A stretch of DNA of 15,740 nucleotides from JBOHBN01 sp050698355 (GTDB taxonomy: Bacteria; Actinomycetota; Actinomycetes; Streptosporangiales; WHST01). Every line of letters begins with the position of its first letter. Position 1 is the first letter of the stretch. The DNA lies in NCBI GenBank assembly GCA_050698355.1, contig JBOHBN010000285.1, forward strand, positions 1-15,740. The letters run 5' to 3'. This document shows positions 1 to 6,214 of the stretch, one piece after another. The notes under the pieces are model-generated. The model searched no databases. It saw nothing but the letters and a program-made list of their open reading frames with translations, and had not been told where the DNA came from. A program made the translations under genes and the position numbers.

Positions 1-150
1 GTCGCGGCGTCGGGCACCGGCGCACAACACCTGATCTGCCTGCTCGATGCCGCGGGGGTCGGCGTACGGCACTGCCTCGGCGTCGGCGGGCGCGACCTCA
101 GCGCGCCGGTCGGCGGGAGGTCGGCGCGGCAGGCGCTCGCGGCGCTCGCC
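1..150 (+). pseudogene. FdrA-like fragment on the plus strand (second copy)
   Basis: Reading frame 1 on the plus strand gives VAASGTGAQHLICLLDAAG, then GVGVRHCLGVGGRDLSAPVG and GRSARQALAALA. This is the CoA-ligase-like core of FdrA, including the SGTGAQ and GVGGRDLS..GGRS motifs. It matches the minus-strand fdrA (189-281) at about 90% of bases, and almost all differences are synonymous third-position changes. That pattern means it was a translated gene of its own and is not a copying artefact of the minus-strand gene. Recognisable homology stops near 150, after which the frame gives arginine- and proline-rich nonsense, so its C-terminal half is missing here. Its 5' part lies outside the window. 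It could be a truncated paralogue, or an assembly or rearrangement junction at a contig end. Confidence 0.55.
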
Positions 151-281
151 GGCGGGACGGGCAGGTCGCCGACCGGCTGCGCGAGGAAGCGACCGCCGAC
201 GCCGAGGCAGTGCCGTACGCCCACGCCGGCCGCGTCGAGCAGGCACATCAGGTGCTGCGCGCCGGTGCCCGACGCCGCGAC
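1..281. repeat. Inverted duplication of an fdrA segment
   Basis: Bases 1-93 are the reverse complement of 189-281 with 9 mismatches, around a centre at 141. Register is kept in a diverged form out to about 114/168. Each arm encodes the same FdrA peptide on opposite strands, and mismatches fall almost only at codon third positions. The 53-base middle (115-167) is not itself palindromic. Confidence 0.75.
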
Positions 282-911
282 CAGGGACACCGGGCCGGGG
301 GCGACGACGTTCGCGAAGCCGAGCCCGATACCGCCGACCACCGCCGTGCCGCAGTCCGGCCCCAGCACGAGCACGTCGCGCCGGGCGGCCTCGTCCTTGA
401 GCGCGACCTCCTGCTCGACCGGTACGTTGTCGCTGAAGACCAGCACGCTCGCGCCGGCGCGTACGGCATCCATCGCCTCGGCGAATGCCCACTCGCCCGG
501 CACCGACACCACGGCCAGCGGCGCGGGCTCGCGCGCGAGCGCGGCGCCGACCGTACGGGTGGGCGCCTCCGCGGGTCCGGTGGGACCGGACGGGCGGGCG
601 GCGAGCAGCTCCTCGAGCCGGGCCAGCGCGGTCTCCACGGCTGCGCCGTGGGCGCAGCGGATCGCGACGACGAGGTCGTCCGGCCCGGCATCTTCTGGTG
701 GTGCCAGGTCGAGGTCGCGGAGCAGGTCCGCGTTCAGCGGCGTACCCATCGCGACGAGCGCATCGGTTACCTCCGGCAACGCCGTCAGGTCGCGGCTCGC
801 GCGCATCAGCGTCACCGAGTCGTGGTACGCCCCGCGCCGCACCTCAACGTGCACCGGGCCGCTGATGTGCTTGCCCCGCGACCGCATCGCGCGATCAGCT
901 CCTTCGCTCAT
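1..911 (-). CDS. fdrA: FdrA-like protein (succinyl-CoA synthetase alpha-like; AllF family), partial
   Basis: The ATG at 911 overlaps the upstream DUF2877 stop (ATGA). The protein begins MSEGADRAMRSRGK and continues VEVRRGAYHDSVTLMRAS, a typical FdrA N-terminus. A CoA-ligase-like domain follows, with VLGPDCGTA, then SGTGAQHLMCLLD and GVGVRHCLGVGGR up to residue 241. In E. coli, FdrA (AllF) works with YlbE (AllG) and YlbF (AllH) as oxamate carbamoyltransferase at the end of anaerobic allantoin degradation. Here the neighbouring DUF2877 gene fits an equivalent module, but no YlbE or carbamate kinase is visible. Past residue 241 (below about 189) the frame stays open to the window edge but no longer looks like FdrA: it reads FLAQPVGDLPVPP and then low-complexity sequence. 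This is exactly where the inverted plus-strand fdrA fragment lies. The reliable part is 189-911. Confidence 0.7.
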   Translation of the reverse strand, partial: MSEGADRAMRSRGKHISGPVHVEVRRGAYHDSVTLMRASRDLTALPEVTDALVAMGTPLNADLLRDLDLAPPEDAGPDDLVVAIRCAHGAAVETALARLEELLAARPSGPTGPAEAPTRTVGAALAREPAPLAVVSVPGEWAFAEAMDAVRAGASVLVFSDNVPVEQEVALKDEAARRDVLVLGPDCGTAVVGGIGLGFANVVAPGPVSLVAASGTGAQHLMCLLDAAGVGVRHCLGVGGRFLAQPVGDLPVPPASAASACRADLPPTGALRSRPPTPRQCRTPTPAASSRQIRCCAPVPDAA

Positions 912-1627
912 CGACACTCCCCTACGGCCGCCAGAAGCCCGGCGGCGAGGTCGCTACCCGAGGTGTGGCCCAGGGCGACCAGCGCGGCGTACGCCTCCCG
1001 TACCTCCGTGCCGGGGGGTGCGGCGAGCGCGTGCACCGCGTCGACCACGGGCCGCGCGGCGATACCCCTGCCAGCCAGGTCGAGCAGCGCGGCGGACAGC
1101 GCCGTCGTACGGGTCACCGCTGCACGAGTCAGGTCCGCCGCCATCCGATCCACCTCGCCCTGCCGCTCCGTCGGCAGCACCGCCCGCATGCCGAGCAGCA
1201 GGCCGACGACAGCGTCGTCGCCGCCCGGCGTCAGCCCGGGTCCGTAGCCGAGCATGCCGCTGACCGACGCGACGCCAGCACCGGTGACCGCGATTGCAGG
1301 GACATGCAGCTCGGCGAGCGCGGCGATCGACGCCGCGTCCGGCCGGACGGCCCCGCGTCGGACCTCCGCCGGATCCCACCAGCGCGATACCCGCCACTCC
1401 TGCGGCCCGCAGCGCACGACGCCGGAACCCACGGTGACCGGATCCCCCGGCGACAGCCGCGGTACGGGCTGCCCTGCGGGCAGCACGCAGCCGACCGGCA
1501 GCCGCGCCGCGTCACCGCGCAGGAGCCCAAGCACCGGCGGCACCTGCCAGCCCGGGAACCGCGGCAGCCGCACGTACACCGCGTACGGCCCCGCGCCGAC
1601 GACCTCACCGCGCAGGGGCGGACCCAC
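908..1627 (-). CDS. DUF2877 family protein (AllH/YlbF-like)
   Basis: The family is recognised from GYGPGLTPGGDDAVVGLLLG in the middle and EAYAALVALGHTSGSDLAAG at the C-terminus, both hallmarks of DUF2877. In E. coli the family member YlbF (AllH) is a subunit of oxamate carbamoyltransferase, together with FdrA and YlbE. The stop overlaps the fdrA ATG by 4 bp, so the two are almost certainly co-transcribed and translationally coupled. The start is uncertain. GTG at 1627 is the only normal start in a sensible position and gives 239 residues. However, family-like sequence (AASTALRAQL) appears to continue upstream of it, where the only alternatives are a CTG at 1642 or an ATT at 1702. Longer ATG starts would run through the divergent permease gene and are unlikely. 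The promoter should lie in the gap before the permease. Confidence 0.8.
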   Translation of the reverse strand: MGPPLRGEVVGAGPYAVYVRLPRFPGWQVPPVLGLLRGDAARLPVGCVLPAGQPVPRLSPGDPVTVGSGVVRCGPQEWRVSRWWDPAEVRRGAVRPDAASIAALAELHVPAIAVTGAGVASVSGMLGYGPGLTPGGDDAVVGLLLGMRAVLPTERQGEVDRMAADLTRAAVTRTTALSAALLDLAGRGIAARPVVDAVHALAAPPGTEVREAYAALVALGHTSGSDLAAGLLAAVGECR

Positions 1628-1733
1628 CAGCTGTGCTCGCAGCGCGGTGCTCGCCGCGATCGGTACGTACGTGCTCTTGCCGTACGCGCCGCGGGGCGCA
1701 ATCCTGCCTGTGATCTCGCGCGAAGGAGTCGAC
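1628..1733. promoter_or_regulatory. Divergent intergenic region between DUF2877 and permease genes
   Basis: About 106 bases separate the two diverging starts and must hold both promoters, unless the DUF2877 start lies further upstream. A clear ribosome binding site, GAAGGAG, sits at 1722-1728, six bases before the permease GTG. A GTACGTAC palindrome is present near 1663-1670. I cannot recognise a convincing -35/-10 pair on either strand. Confidence 0.35.
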
Positions 1734-3182
1734 GTGGCGCTCGGATGGAAGCTGTACAGGGACGGCAGGACCCCACCGCCGGGCGAGGCCGTACGCCCCG
1801 GCGAGCGGCTGTCCTGGGGGCGCACGGTCGGGTTCGGCGCCCAGCACGTGGTGGCGATGTTCGGCGCCACGTTCGTGTTCCCGCTCGTCATGGGCCTCGA
1901 CCCCAACCTCGCCATCTTCTGCTCCGGCTTCGCCACGATCCTCTTCCTGCTCATCGTGAAGGGCAAGATCCCGAGCTACCTCGGTACGAGCGGGTCGTTC
2001 GTCGGCGGCGTCGTCGCCATCCGCGCCGCAGGCGGCACCGACGCGACCGTGACCGGCGCCATCCTCGTCTCCGGCGCGGTGCTCGCTGCGGTCGGCCTGC
2101 TCGTCCACTTCGCGGGCGGCCGCATCGTGCAGAAGGTGCTGCCGCCCGCGGTGACCGGCGCGGTCGTCATGCTCATCGGCTTCAACCTGGCGCCCGTCGT
2201 GGCCAGCACGTACTGGCCACAGGACCAGTGGGTCGCGCTCGCCACCATGGCTGTCGTCATTCTCGTCTCCGTCGCCGGAAAGGGTTTCATCTCGCGACTC
2301 TCCGTGCTCGTCGGCCTGGTCTTCGGCTACGCCCTGTCCTGGGTGCTCGACCTGACGACCGGGCCGATCACCTCGTACACCGCGGCAGTCGACAAGGTGA
2401 CCACACACATGCGGGTCGACTGGTCGAACGTGCACGACGCGCCGTGGGTGGGGTTGCCGACCTTCCACGGCCCCGACTTCAAGACCTCGGCCGTGCTGCT
2501 CATCCTGCCGTCGGTCATCGCGCTCATCGCGGAGAACACCGGCCACGTCAAGGCGGTCAGCGAGATGACCCGCGACGACCTCGACCCGCATCTCGGGCGG
2601 GCGCTGTTCGCCGACGGCCTGAGCACCGGGCTCGCGAGCGCCGTCGGCGGGTCGCCGACGACGACGTACGCGGAGAACATCGGCGTCATGGCAGCGACCC
2701 GGGTGTACTCCACAGCCGCCTACTACGTCGCCGCGCTCGTGGCGATCGCGTTCGGGCTCATCCCGAAGTTCGGCGCGATCGTGTCCGCGGCTCCCGGCGG
2801 CGTGCTCGGCGGCATCACCGTCGTGCTGTACGGGATGATCGGCCTCATCGGCGCGAAGATCTGGATCGAGAACCGCGTGAACCTCGCCAACCCGATCAAC
2901 CTGGCTCCGCTCGCGGCGGGGATCGTGGCGGCGATCGGCAACGTGTCGATGCAGATCACCGACGACTTCAGCCTTACCGGTATCGCGCTCGGCACCATCA
3001 TCGCCGTACTCGGCTACCACCTCGTACGGGCGGTCGCGCCGCGCGACATGGTGCGGCAGGCGTCCGTACCGGCCCAGGTCGCCGCCCAGGGTGAGGGTGC
3101 GGCGATCGTGGTGCACGAGCCCGACACCGATCTCGCGGCCGACGAGGGCAGCGCCGGCCGGCCACGATCGGGCGCGGAATGA
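1734..3182 (+). CDS. NCS2 family nucleobase permease (UraA/uracil-type)
   Basis: A 482-residue inner-membrane transporter, a normal length for nucleobase-cation symporter family 2. It starts at GTG 1734 behind GAAGGAG. Upstream ATGs in frame lie inside the opposite-strand gene. The sequence is a series of hydrophobic helices with the UraA-like stretch KGKIPSYLGTSGSF after the first helices. The substrate-site segments are IALIAENTGH (Glu267) and TTTYAENIGVMAATRVYST (Glu314). In UraA the matching glutamates (E241 and E290) bind uracil, and TTYxENIGVMA is typical of uracil-type rather than xanthine/urate-type members, which carry a glutamine in this region. I therefore expect proton-coupled uptake of uracil or a similar cyclic imide. 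About 45 hydrophilic residues form a cytoplasmic tail. The stop overlaps the next ATG (ATGA), coupling transport to the hydroxylase FAD subunit. Confidence 0.92.
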   Translation: MALGWKLYRDGRTPPPGEAVRPGERLSWGRTVGFGAQHVVAMFGATFVFPLVMGLDPNLAIFCSGFATILFLLIVKGKIPSYLGTSGSFVGGVVAIRAAGGTDATVTGAILVSGAVLAAVGLLVHFAGGRIVQKVLPPAVTGAVVMLIGFNLAPVVASTYWPQDQWVALATMAVVILVSVAGKGFISRLSVLVGLVFGYALSWVLDLTTGPITSYTAAVDKVTTHMRVDWSNVHDAPWVGLPTFHGPDFKTSAVLLILPSVIALIAENTGHVKAVSEMTRDDLDPHLGRALFADGLSTGLASAVGGSPTTTYAENIGVMAATRVYSTAAYYVAALVAIAFGLIPKFGAIVSAAPGGVLGGITVVLYGMIGLIGAKIWIENRVNLANPINLAPLAAGIVAAIGNVSMQITDDFSLTGIALGTIIAVLGYHLVRAVAPRDMVRQASVPAQVAAQGEGAAIVVHEPDTDLAADEGSAGRPRSGAE

Positions 3183-4024
3183 AGCCCGCGCCCTTCACCT
3201 ACCACCGGCCGACCAGCGTCGCAGACGCGGTCGCCACGCTCGCCGAGGTGGGCGGCGAGGGCAAGGTGCTCGCCGGTGGGCAGAGCCTGGTGCCGCTGCT
3301 GTCGATGCGGCTGGCCGCGCCCGAGCACCTCGTCGACATCAACACCGTCCCCGGCCTGGACCGCATCGAGGTCACCGCCGACGGGGTAAGCATCGGTGCG
3401 CTCGTCCGCGACACGGCGGTGGAGAAGGACGACGAGGCCTGCACGGTGCTTCCGCTGCTGCGGCAGGGCCTGGCGTACGTCGGCCATCCGACCATCCGCA
3501 ACCGCGGCACGGTGGTCGGAAGCATCTGCCACGCCGACCCCGCCGCCGAGATGCCCGCCGTCCTCGCGTTGCTGGACGGCAGGCTGGTGGCCGCGTCGGC
3601 CGCCGGCGAGCGTGAGGTGCCGGCGAGCGAGCTGTTCACCGGGCCGCTGGAGACCTCGCTGCGCGCGGACGAGCTGGCCACGGCTGCGGTGTTCCCCGTG
3701 CCGCGCGGCCGCGTCGGCACGGCCGTGGTCGAGGTCGCCAGGAGGCACGGCGACTACGCGGTGTGCGGTGTTGCTGCCCTGGTCGAGCTGACCGGAGGCG
3801 GTGACGTCGCGGATGCGCGTGCGGCGTACATTTCCGTCGCCGACCGCCCTGTCGTCCTGGATTTCGCGAGCGTGGGCGGTGACTGGCAAGCCGCCGCGGC
3901 GCGCGCCCGTGAACGGTTCCCGTGTACCGGCGACATCCACGCGAGCGCGGACTACCGCCGGCACCTCGTAGGGGTGCTCACCAAGCGGACGCTGGCCGCC
4001 GCGGCGGCGAACGCCGCTAGCTAG
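3179..4024 (+). CDS. Xanthine dehydrogenase family FAD-binding subunit
   Basis: 281 residues, the usual size of the medium (CoxM/CutM-like) subunit of three-subunit molybdenum hydroxylases. It passes electrons from the 2Fe-2S clusters via FAD to the final acceptor. FAD-contact motifs are AGGQSL (residues 32-37) and TIRNRGTVVGSICHADPAAE (105-124). The second is a small variant of the usual TxGG with GSI in place of GGN. The CO-dehydrogenase-flavoprotein C-terminal domain follows (about 175-275). It overlaps the permease by 4 bp. The 2Fe-2S and molybdenum subunits are 1.7 kb downstream, separated by genes on both strands, so the complex is encoded in a split arrangement. The TAG stop is interleaved with the TAG of the convergent gene in a 16-bp palindrome. 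Confidence 0.93.
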   Translation: MKPAPFTYHRPTSVADAVATLAEVGGEGKVLAGGQSLVPLLSMRLAAPEHLVDINTVPGLDRIEVTADGVSIGALVRDTAVEKDDEACTVLPLLRQGLAYVGHPTIRNRGTVVGSICHADPAAEMPAVLALLDGRLVAASAAGEREVPASELFTGPLETSLRADELATAAVFPVPRGRVGTAVVEVARRHGDYAVCGVAALVELTGGGDVADARAAYISVADRPVVLDFASVGGDWQAAAARARERFPCTGDIHASADYRRHLVGVLTKRTLAAAAANAAS

Positions 4025-4030
4025 CTAGCG
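4015..4030. repeat. 16-bp perfect palindrome at two interleaved stop codons
   Basis: CGCTAGCTAGCTAGCG is self-complementary and contains three CTAG tetramers. The plus-strand gene stops with TAG at 4022-4024 and the minus-strand gene stops with TAG read from 4023-4021, so the two stop codons share two base pairs. The stem is short and has no T-run, so I do not call it a terminator. Confidence 0.7.
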
Positions 4031-4539
4031 AGCGTCTCGCAGAGGTTCTCCATCCGTCCGTTGCCCTCGGTCAGGACGCGGTGACCGCTCGCGTCGGCCG
4101 AGACGACGTAGCCGTGTCCGGTCACGACGTAGATGCCGGGGTCGGGGTCGTCGCCCGGATGCAGGTACGCGGCGAAGTGCCCGCCGATGAGCCGCAGTGA
4201 CCAGCTGCCGTCCTGCCCGTAGACGAAGTCGCCGCGTCCGGTGAGGTTGCGCACGACCGACTTGCCCGTCTCGGTGTTGGTGAACTTCACGACGAGCAGT
4301 CCGGTCCACTCCTCGCGCTTGTGCGACCCGTCCGGGTAGGTCTCCGTGACGCGGTAGCGCTCGTGGTCGCGTACGGCGTGGCTGAACACCTCGAAGTCGC
4401 ACGCCGTGCCCGCGGGTGCGGTGACGTCCGGCTGCTCGTACGGGGTCCAGGGGGACTGCTCCTCGGCGGACGCGGTGCCGCCGCTGACCCCGACGATGAG
4501 CGCCGCTGCTGCGAGCGCGCAGGCCATTCGCTTGACCAT
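4021..4539 (-). CDS. Predicted secreted protein, function unknown
   Basis: 172 residues. The ATG at 4539 is chosen because GGTTAGGAGACC lies just upstream and because it begins a clean Sec signal peptide: MVKRMACALAAAALIVGVSG, ending TASA before EEQ (cleavage after about residue 25). The longer frame from 4566 would put nine extra residues ahead of it. The mature part has a cysteine near its start (GTACDFEVF) and one near its end (MENLCETLAS), suggesting a single disulfide tying the termini. In between are alternating beta-like segments such as GDFVYGQDGSWSLRLIGGHF. It resembles small secreted proteins common in actinobacteria, for which I know no function. It is convergent with the FAD-subunit gene and divergent from the CGNR gene, so it is probably an independent transcription unit within the cluster. 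Confidence 0.8.
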   Translation of the reverse strand: MVKRMACALAAAALIVGVSGGTASAEEQSPWTPYEQPDVTAPAGTACDFEVFSHAVRDHERYRVTETYPDGSHKREEWTGLLVVKFTNTETGKSVVRNLTGRGDFVYGQDGSWSLRLIGGHFAAYLHPGDDPDPGIYVVTGHGYVVSADASGHRVLTEGNGRMENLCETLAS

Positions 4540-4544
4540 GAGGT

Positions 4545-4580
4545 CTCCTAACCGGTTATCGATCATTTTCCAGTTAGGAG
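4545..4580. promoter_or_regulatory. Inverted repeat in a divergent promoter region (possible operator)
   Basis: CTCCTAAC (4545-4552) and GTTAGGAG (4573-4580) are exact inverse copies separated by 20 bases, in the 83-base gap between the secreted-protein start (4539) and the CGNR start (4623). The left arm overlaps the secreted gene's ribosome binding site. The arms contain Shine-Dalgarno-like AGGAG, so part of the symmetry may be chance. A repressor site serving both genes is possible but unproven. Confidence 0.3.
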
Positions 4581-4622
4581 GAGATCACGCGGAGGGGTCA
4601 CGGTTCAAGGCACAATTGAAGG

Positions 4623-5228
4623 GTGCACTGGGTCGAGGTCGAGGGCTTCCAGGTGCCGGTATGCCTTGGCGGGCACCCGGCGCTGGACTTCTGCAACACC
4701 TGGGCGGGTTGGAAGGAGCTGCCGGAGCCTGGGAACGAGTGGCTGAAGGACTACGCCACGTTCACGGTGTGGGCCCAGCACGCCGGGCTGCTGACGGCGG
4801 CCGGCTCGCAACGGCTACGGGCACGTGCCCGCCGAAACCGGGATGGAGCAGCGCAGGTGCTAGCCGGCGCCCGCCGCCTGCGTACGGTCCTGCATAGCGC
4901 GGTCCTCGACCCGACGGACGAGAGCGCGCTCGGTGCCGTGACGGGCTTCGTGCGCCGGGCGTCGGCGGTGGCCGCGCTGCAGCCGGGGCCGGTGCCGGCC
5001 TGGCAGGTGTCGGATTCGACCGACCTCGAGCGCCCGGTGCACGCGACGGCGCTCGCGGCCCGGGACCTGCTCACCTCGCCGGTCCTTCCGGTCGTACGCA
5101 CGTGTCCCGGTCACGGCTGCGGATGGCTGTTCATCGACCGTAGCGGCCGGCGGCGCTGGTGCAGCATGAGCGCGTGCGGCAACCGCGCCAAGGTCCGCGC
5201 ATACGCCGAACGTCACCGAAACGAGTAA
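4623..5228 (+). CDS. CGNR zinc-finger protein (ABATE domain), likely transcription factor
   Basis: 201 residues. The N-terminal ABATE (stress-responsive) domain is recognised from CLGGHPALDFCNTW (residues 14-27). The C-terminal CGNR zinc finger has Cys161, Cys166, Cys180 and Cys185, with the family signature CGNR at 185-188 followed by a basic helix (AKVRAYAERHRNE). Proteins of this family are annotated as putative DNA-binding regulators in actinobacteria. It is the only regulator-like gene in the window and sits between the two halves of the hydroxylase operon, so it is the best candidate to control the cluster. The start is GTG 4623 with a weak, close GAAGG upstream; a leaderless or differently spaced start is possible. 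Its end overlaps the convergent small gene by 16 bp. Confidence 0.88.
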   Translation: MHWVEVEGFQVPVCLGGHPALDFCNTWAGWKELPEPGNEWLKDYATFTVWAQHAGLLTAAGSQRLRARARRNRDGAAQVLAGARRLRTVLHSAVLDPTDESALGAVTGFVRRASAVAALQPGPVPAWQVSDSTDLERPVHATALAARDLLTSPVLPVVRTCPGHGCGWLFIDRSGRRRWCSMSACGNRAKVRAYAERHRNE

Positions 5229-5626
5229 TGGTCTCCTTGGTAGCCACCGTCGGCGAGGCCCGCCAGCCGTTCGAAGACGTTGCCGCTCGCCCGGTCGCCG
5301 CGGCGCCACACCGACACTGCCATCGCCGCAGCGTACAGCGGCAGGAACGGCAGGCCGCCGCACGCTGCCCACTGGTTGGCGTGCCGCTCCTCGTGCCGCA
5401 GGAGGAGCGGCCGTCTCGTAAGCCACGATGCCGGGCGGCCGGTGACCACGACCGATCCCACCGTGAAGGCGCGGGCAATGGGGAAGCTCGGCCGGTACCC
5501 GCCGGCGAGCAGCAGGCCGCGCGGTCCGGGTACGACCTCAGCTCGGCCTACCGCGGCGACCAGCAGACCGAACGGCGTGGACAGGTTCAGCCAGTTCGCC
5601 ACCCGTCGTACCTGCCATGACCGCAT
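5213..5626 (-). CDS. Small protein with HEERH (HExxH) motif, function unknown
   Basis: 137 residues from the ATG at 5626. The frame extends further upstream, but residues before this point look non-coding and lie in the gap before the 2Fe-2S gene. The order of visible elements is: a short N-terminal segment NWLNLSTPFGLLVAAVGRA; a GPRGLLLAGGYRPSFPIARA beta-rich stretch; a conserved-looking AFTVGSVVVTG; LLLRHEERHANQW (His78, Glu79, His82); a hydrophobic stretch GLPFLPLYAAAMAVS that could insert in a membrane; and a C-terminal NVFERLAGLADGGY. HEERH fits the zincin consensus HExxH, and Glu119 could be a third ligand. This small family is familiar from many actinobacteria as hypothetical proteins; no activity is known to me. 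It is convergent with and overlaps the CGNR gene, and divergent from the 2Fe-2S gene. Confidence 0.72.
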   Translation of the reverse strand: MRSWQVRRVANWLNLSTPFGLLVAAVGRAEVVPGPRGLLLAGGYRPSFPIARAFTVGSVVVTGRPASWLTRRPLLLRHEERHANQWAACGGLPFLPLYAAAMAVSVWRRGDRASGNVFERLAGLADGGYQGDHYSFR

Positions 5627-5722
5627 GCCCCGATTCTGACGGATAGTGGGCGGAGAACGTAGCGCCACTTGACAGGGCGAGCGGGCAGGTGCTCGGCTCT
5701 CGTCCAGCGAGGGAGCGAGTAC

Positions 5723-6214
5723 ATGAGTGAGCAACGAATGCCCGTGACGCTACGGGTAAACGGTGTACGACACGACGTCGAGGTTCCAGTACGTACGCTG
5801 CTGTCCGACCTGCTGCGGCACGAGCTGGGGCTTACCGGAACGCACGTCGGGTGCGAGCACGGGGTGTGCGGTGCGTGCACGGTGCTGCTCGACGGCGACC
5901 CGGTGCGTTCCTGCCTGCTGCTCGCGCCGGTCGTGGACGGTCACGACGTGGCGACGGTCGAGGGGTTGGCCCCGCCCGACGGCGCCATGCACCCGGTGCA
6001 GCAGGCATTCCAGGACTGTCATGGGCTGCAGTGCGGCTTCTGCACGCCCGGCTTCCTCACCACGATCACGGCGTACCTGCGTGACCACCCTGACCCGACG
6101 CGTGAGGAGGCGCGGGAGGCGATCAGCGGCAACCTGTGCCGGTGCACCGGGTACCAGGGCATCGTCGCGTCGGTGCTCCGCGCCGCCGAGCTGCAACGCA
6201 CAACCACCTCGTGA
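5723..6214 (+). CDS. Xanthine dehydrogenase family 2Fe-2S subunit
   Basis: 163 residues, the normal size of the small (CoxS/CutS-like) subunit. It carries two 2Fe-2S clusters that relay electrons from the molybdenum centre to FAD. The N-terminal plant-type ferredoxin domain has Cys44, Cys49, Cys52 and Cys64 (CEHGVCGAC...C). The C-terminal helical domain has Cys104, Cys107, Cys139 and Cys141 (CGFC and CRC). All eight ligands are present. The ATG at 5723 is chosen over a longer frame from 5669 because GCGAGGGAGCG lies just upstream and the family N-terminus (VTLRVNGV) starts a few residues later. The stop codon lies in the left arm of a 54-bp palindrome that also holds the start of the large-subunit gene. 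Confidence 0.95.
   Translation: MSEQRMPVTLRVNGVRHDVEVPVRTLLSDLLRHELGLTGTHVGCEHGVCGACTVLLDGDPVRSCLLLAPVVDGHDVATVEGLAPPDGAMHPVQQAFQDCHGLQCGFCTPGFLTTITAYLRDHPDPTREEAREAISGNLCRCTGYQGIVASVLRAAELQRTTTS

Noticed and set aside
47..400. Small plus-strand open frame starting at 47
   Set aside because: Arginine- and proline-rich translation across the fdrA inverted duplication; it is the wrong frame for both fdrA copies.
1605..3116. Long open frame (503 codons) antisense to the permease
   Set aside because: Its His/Asp/Arg-rich translation is the mirror of hydrophobic codons; no domain is visible.
5669..5674. Perfect TTGACA -35 box before the 2Fe-2S gene
   Set aside because: No TANNNT-like -10 is present at the right spacing, so I do not call a promoter, although one must exist in 5627-5722.
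5669..5722. Longer N-terminus for the 2Fe-2S subunit
   Set aside because: The extra 18 residues are atypical, and a ribosome binding site directly precedes the ATG at 5723.
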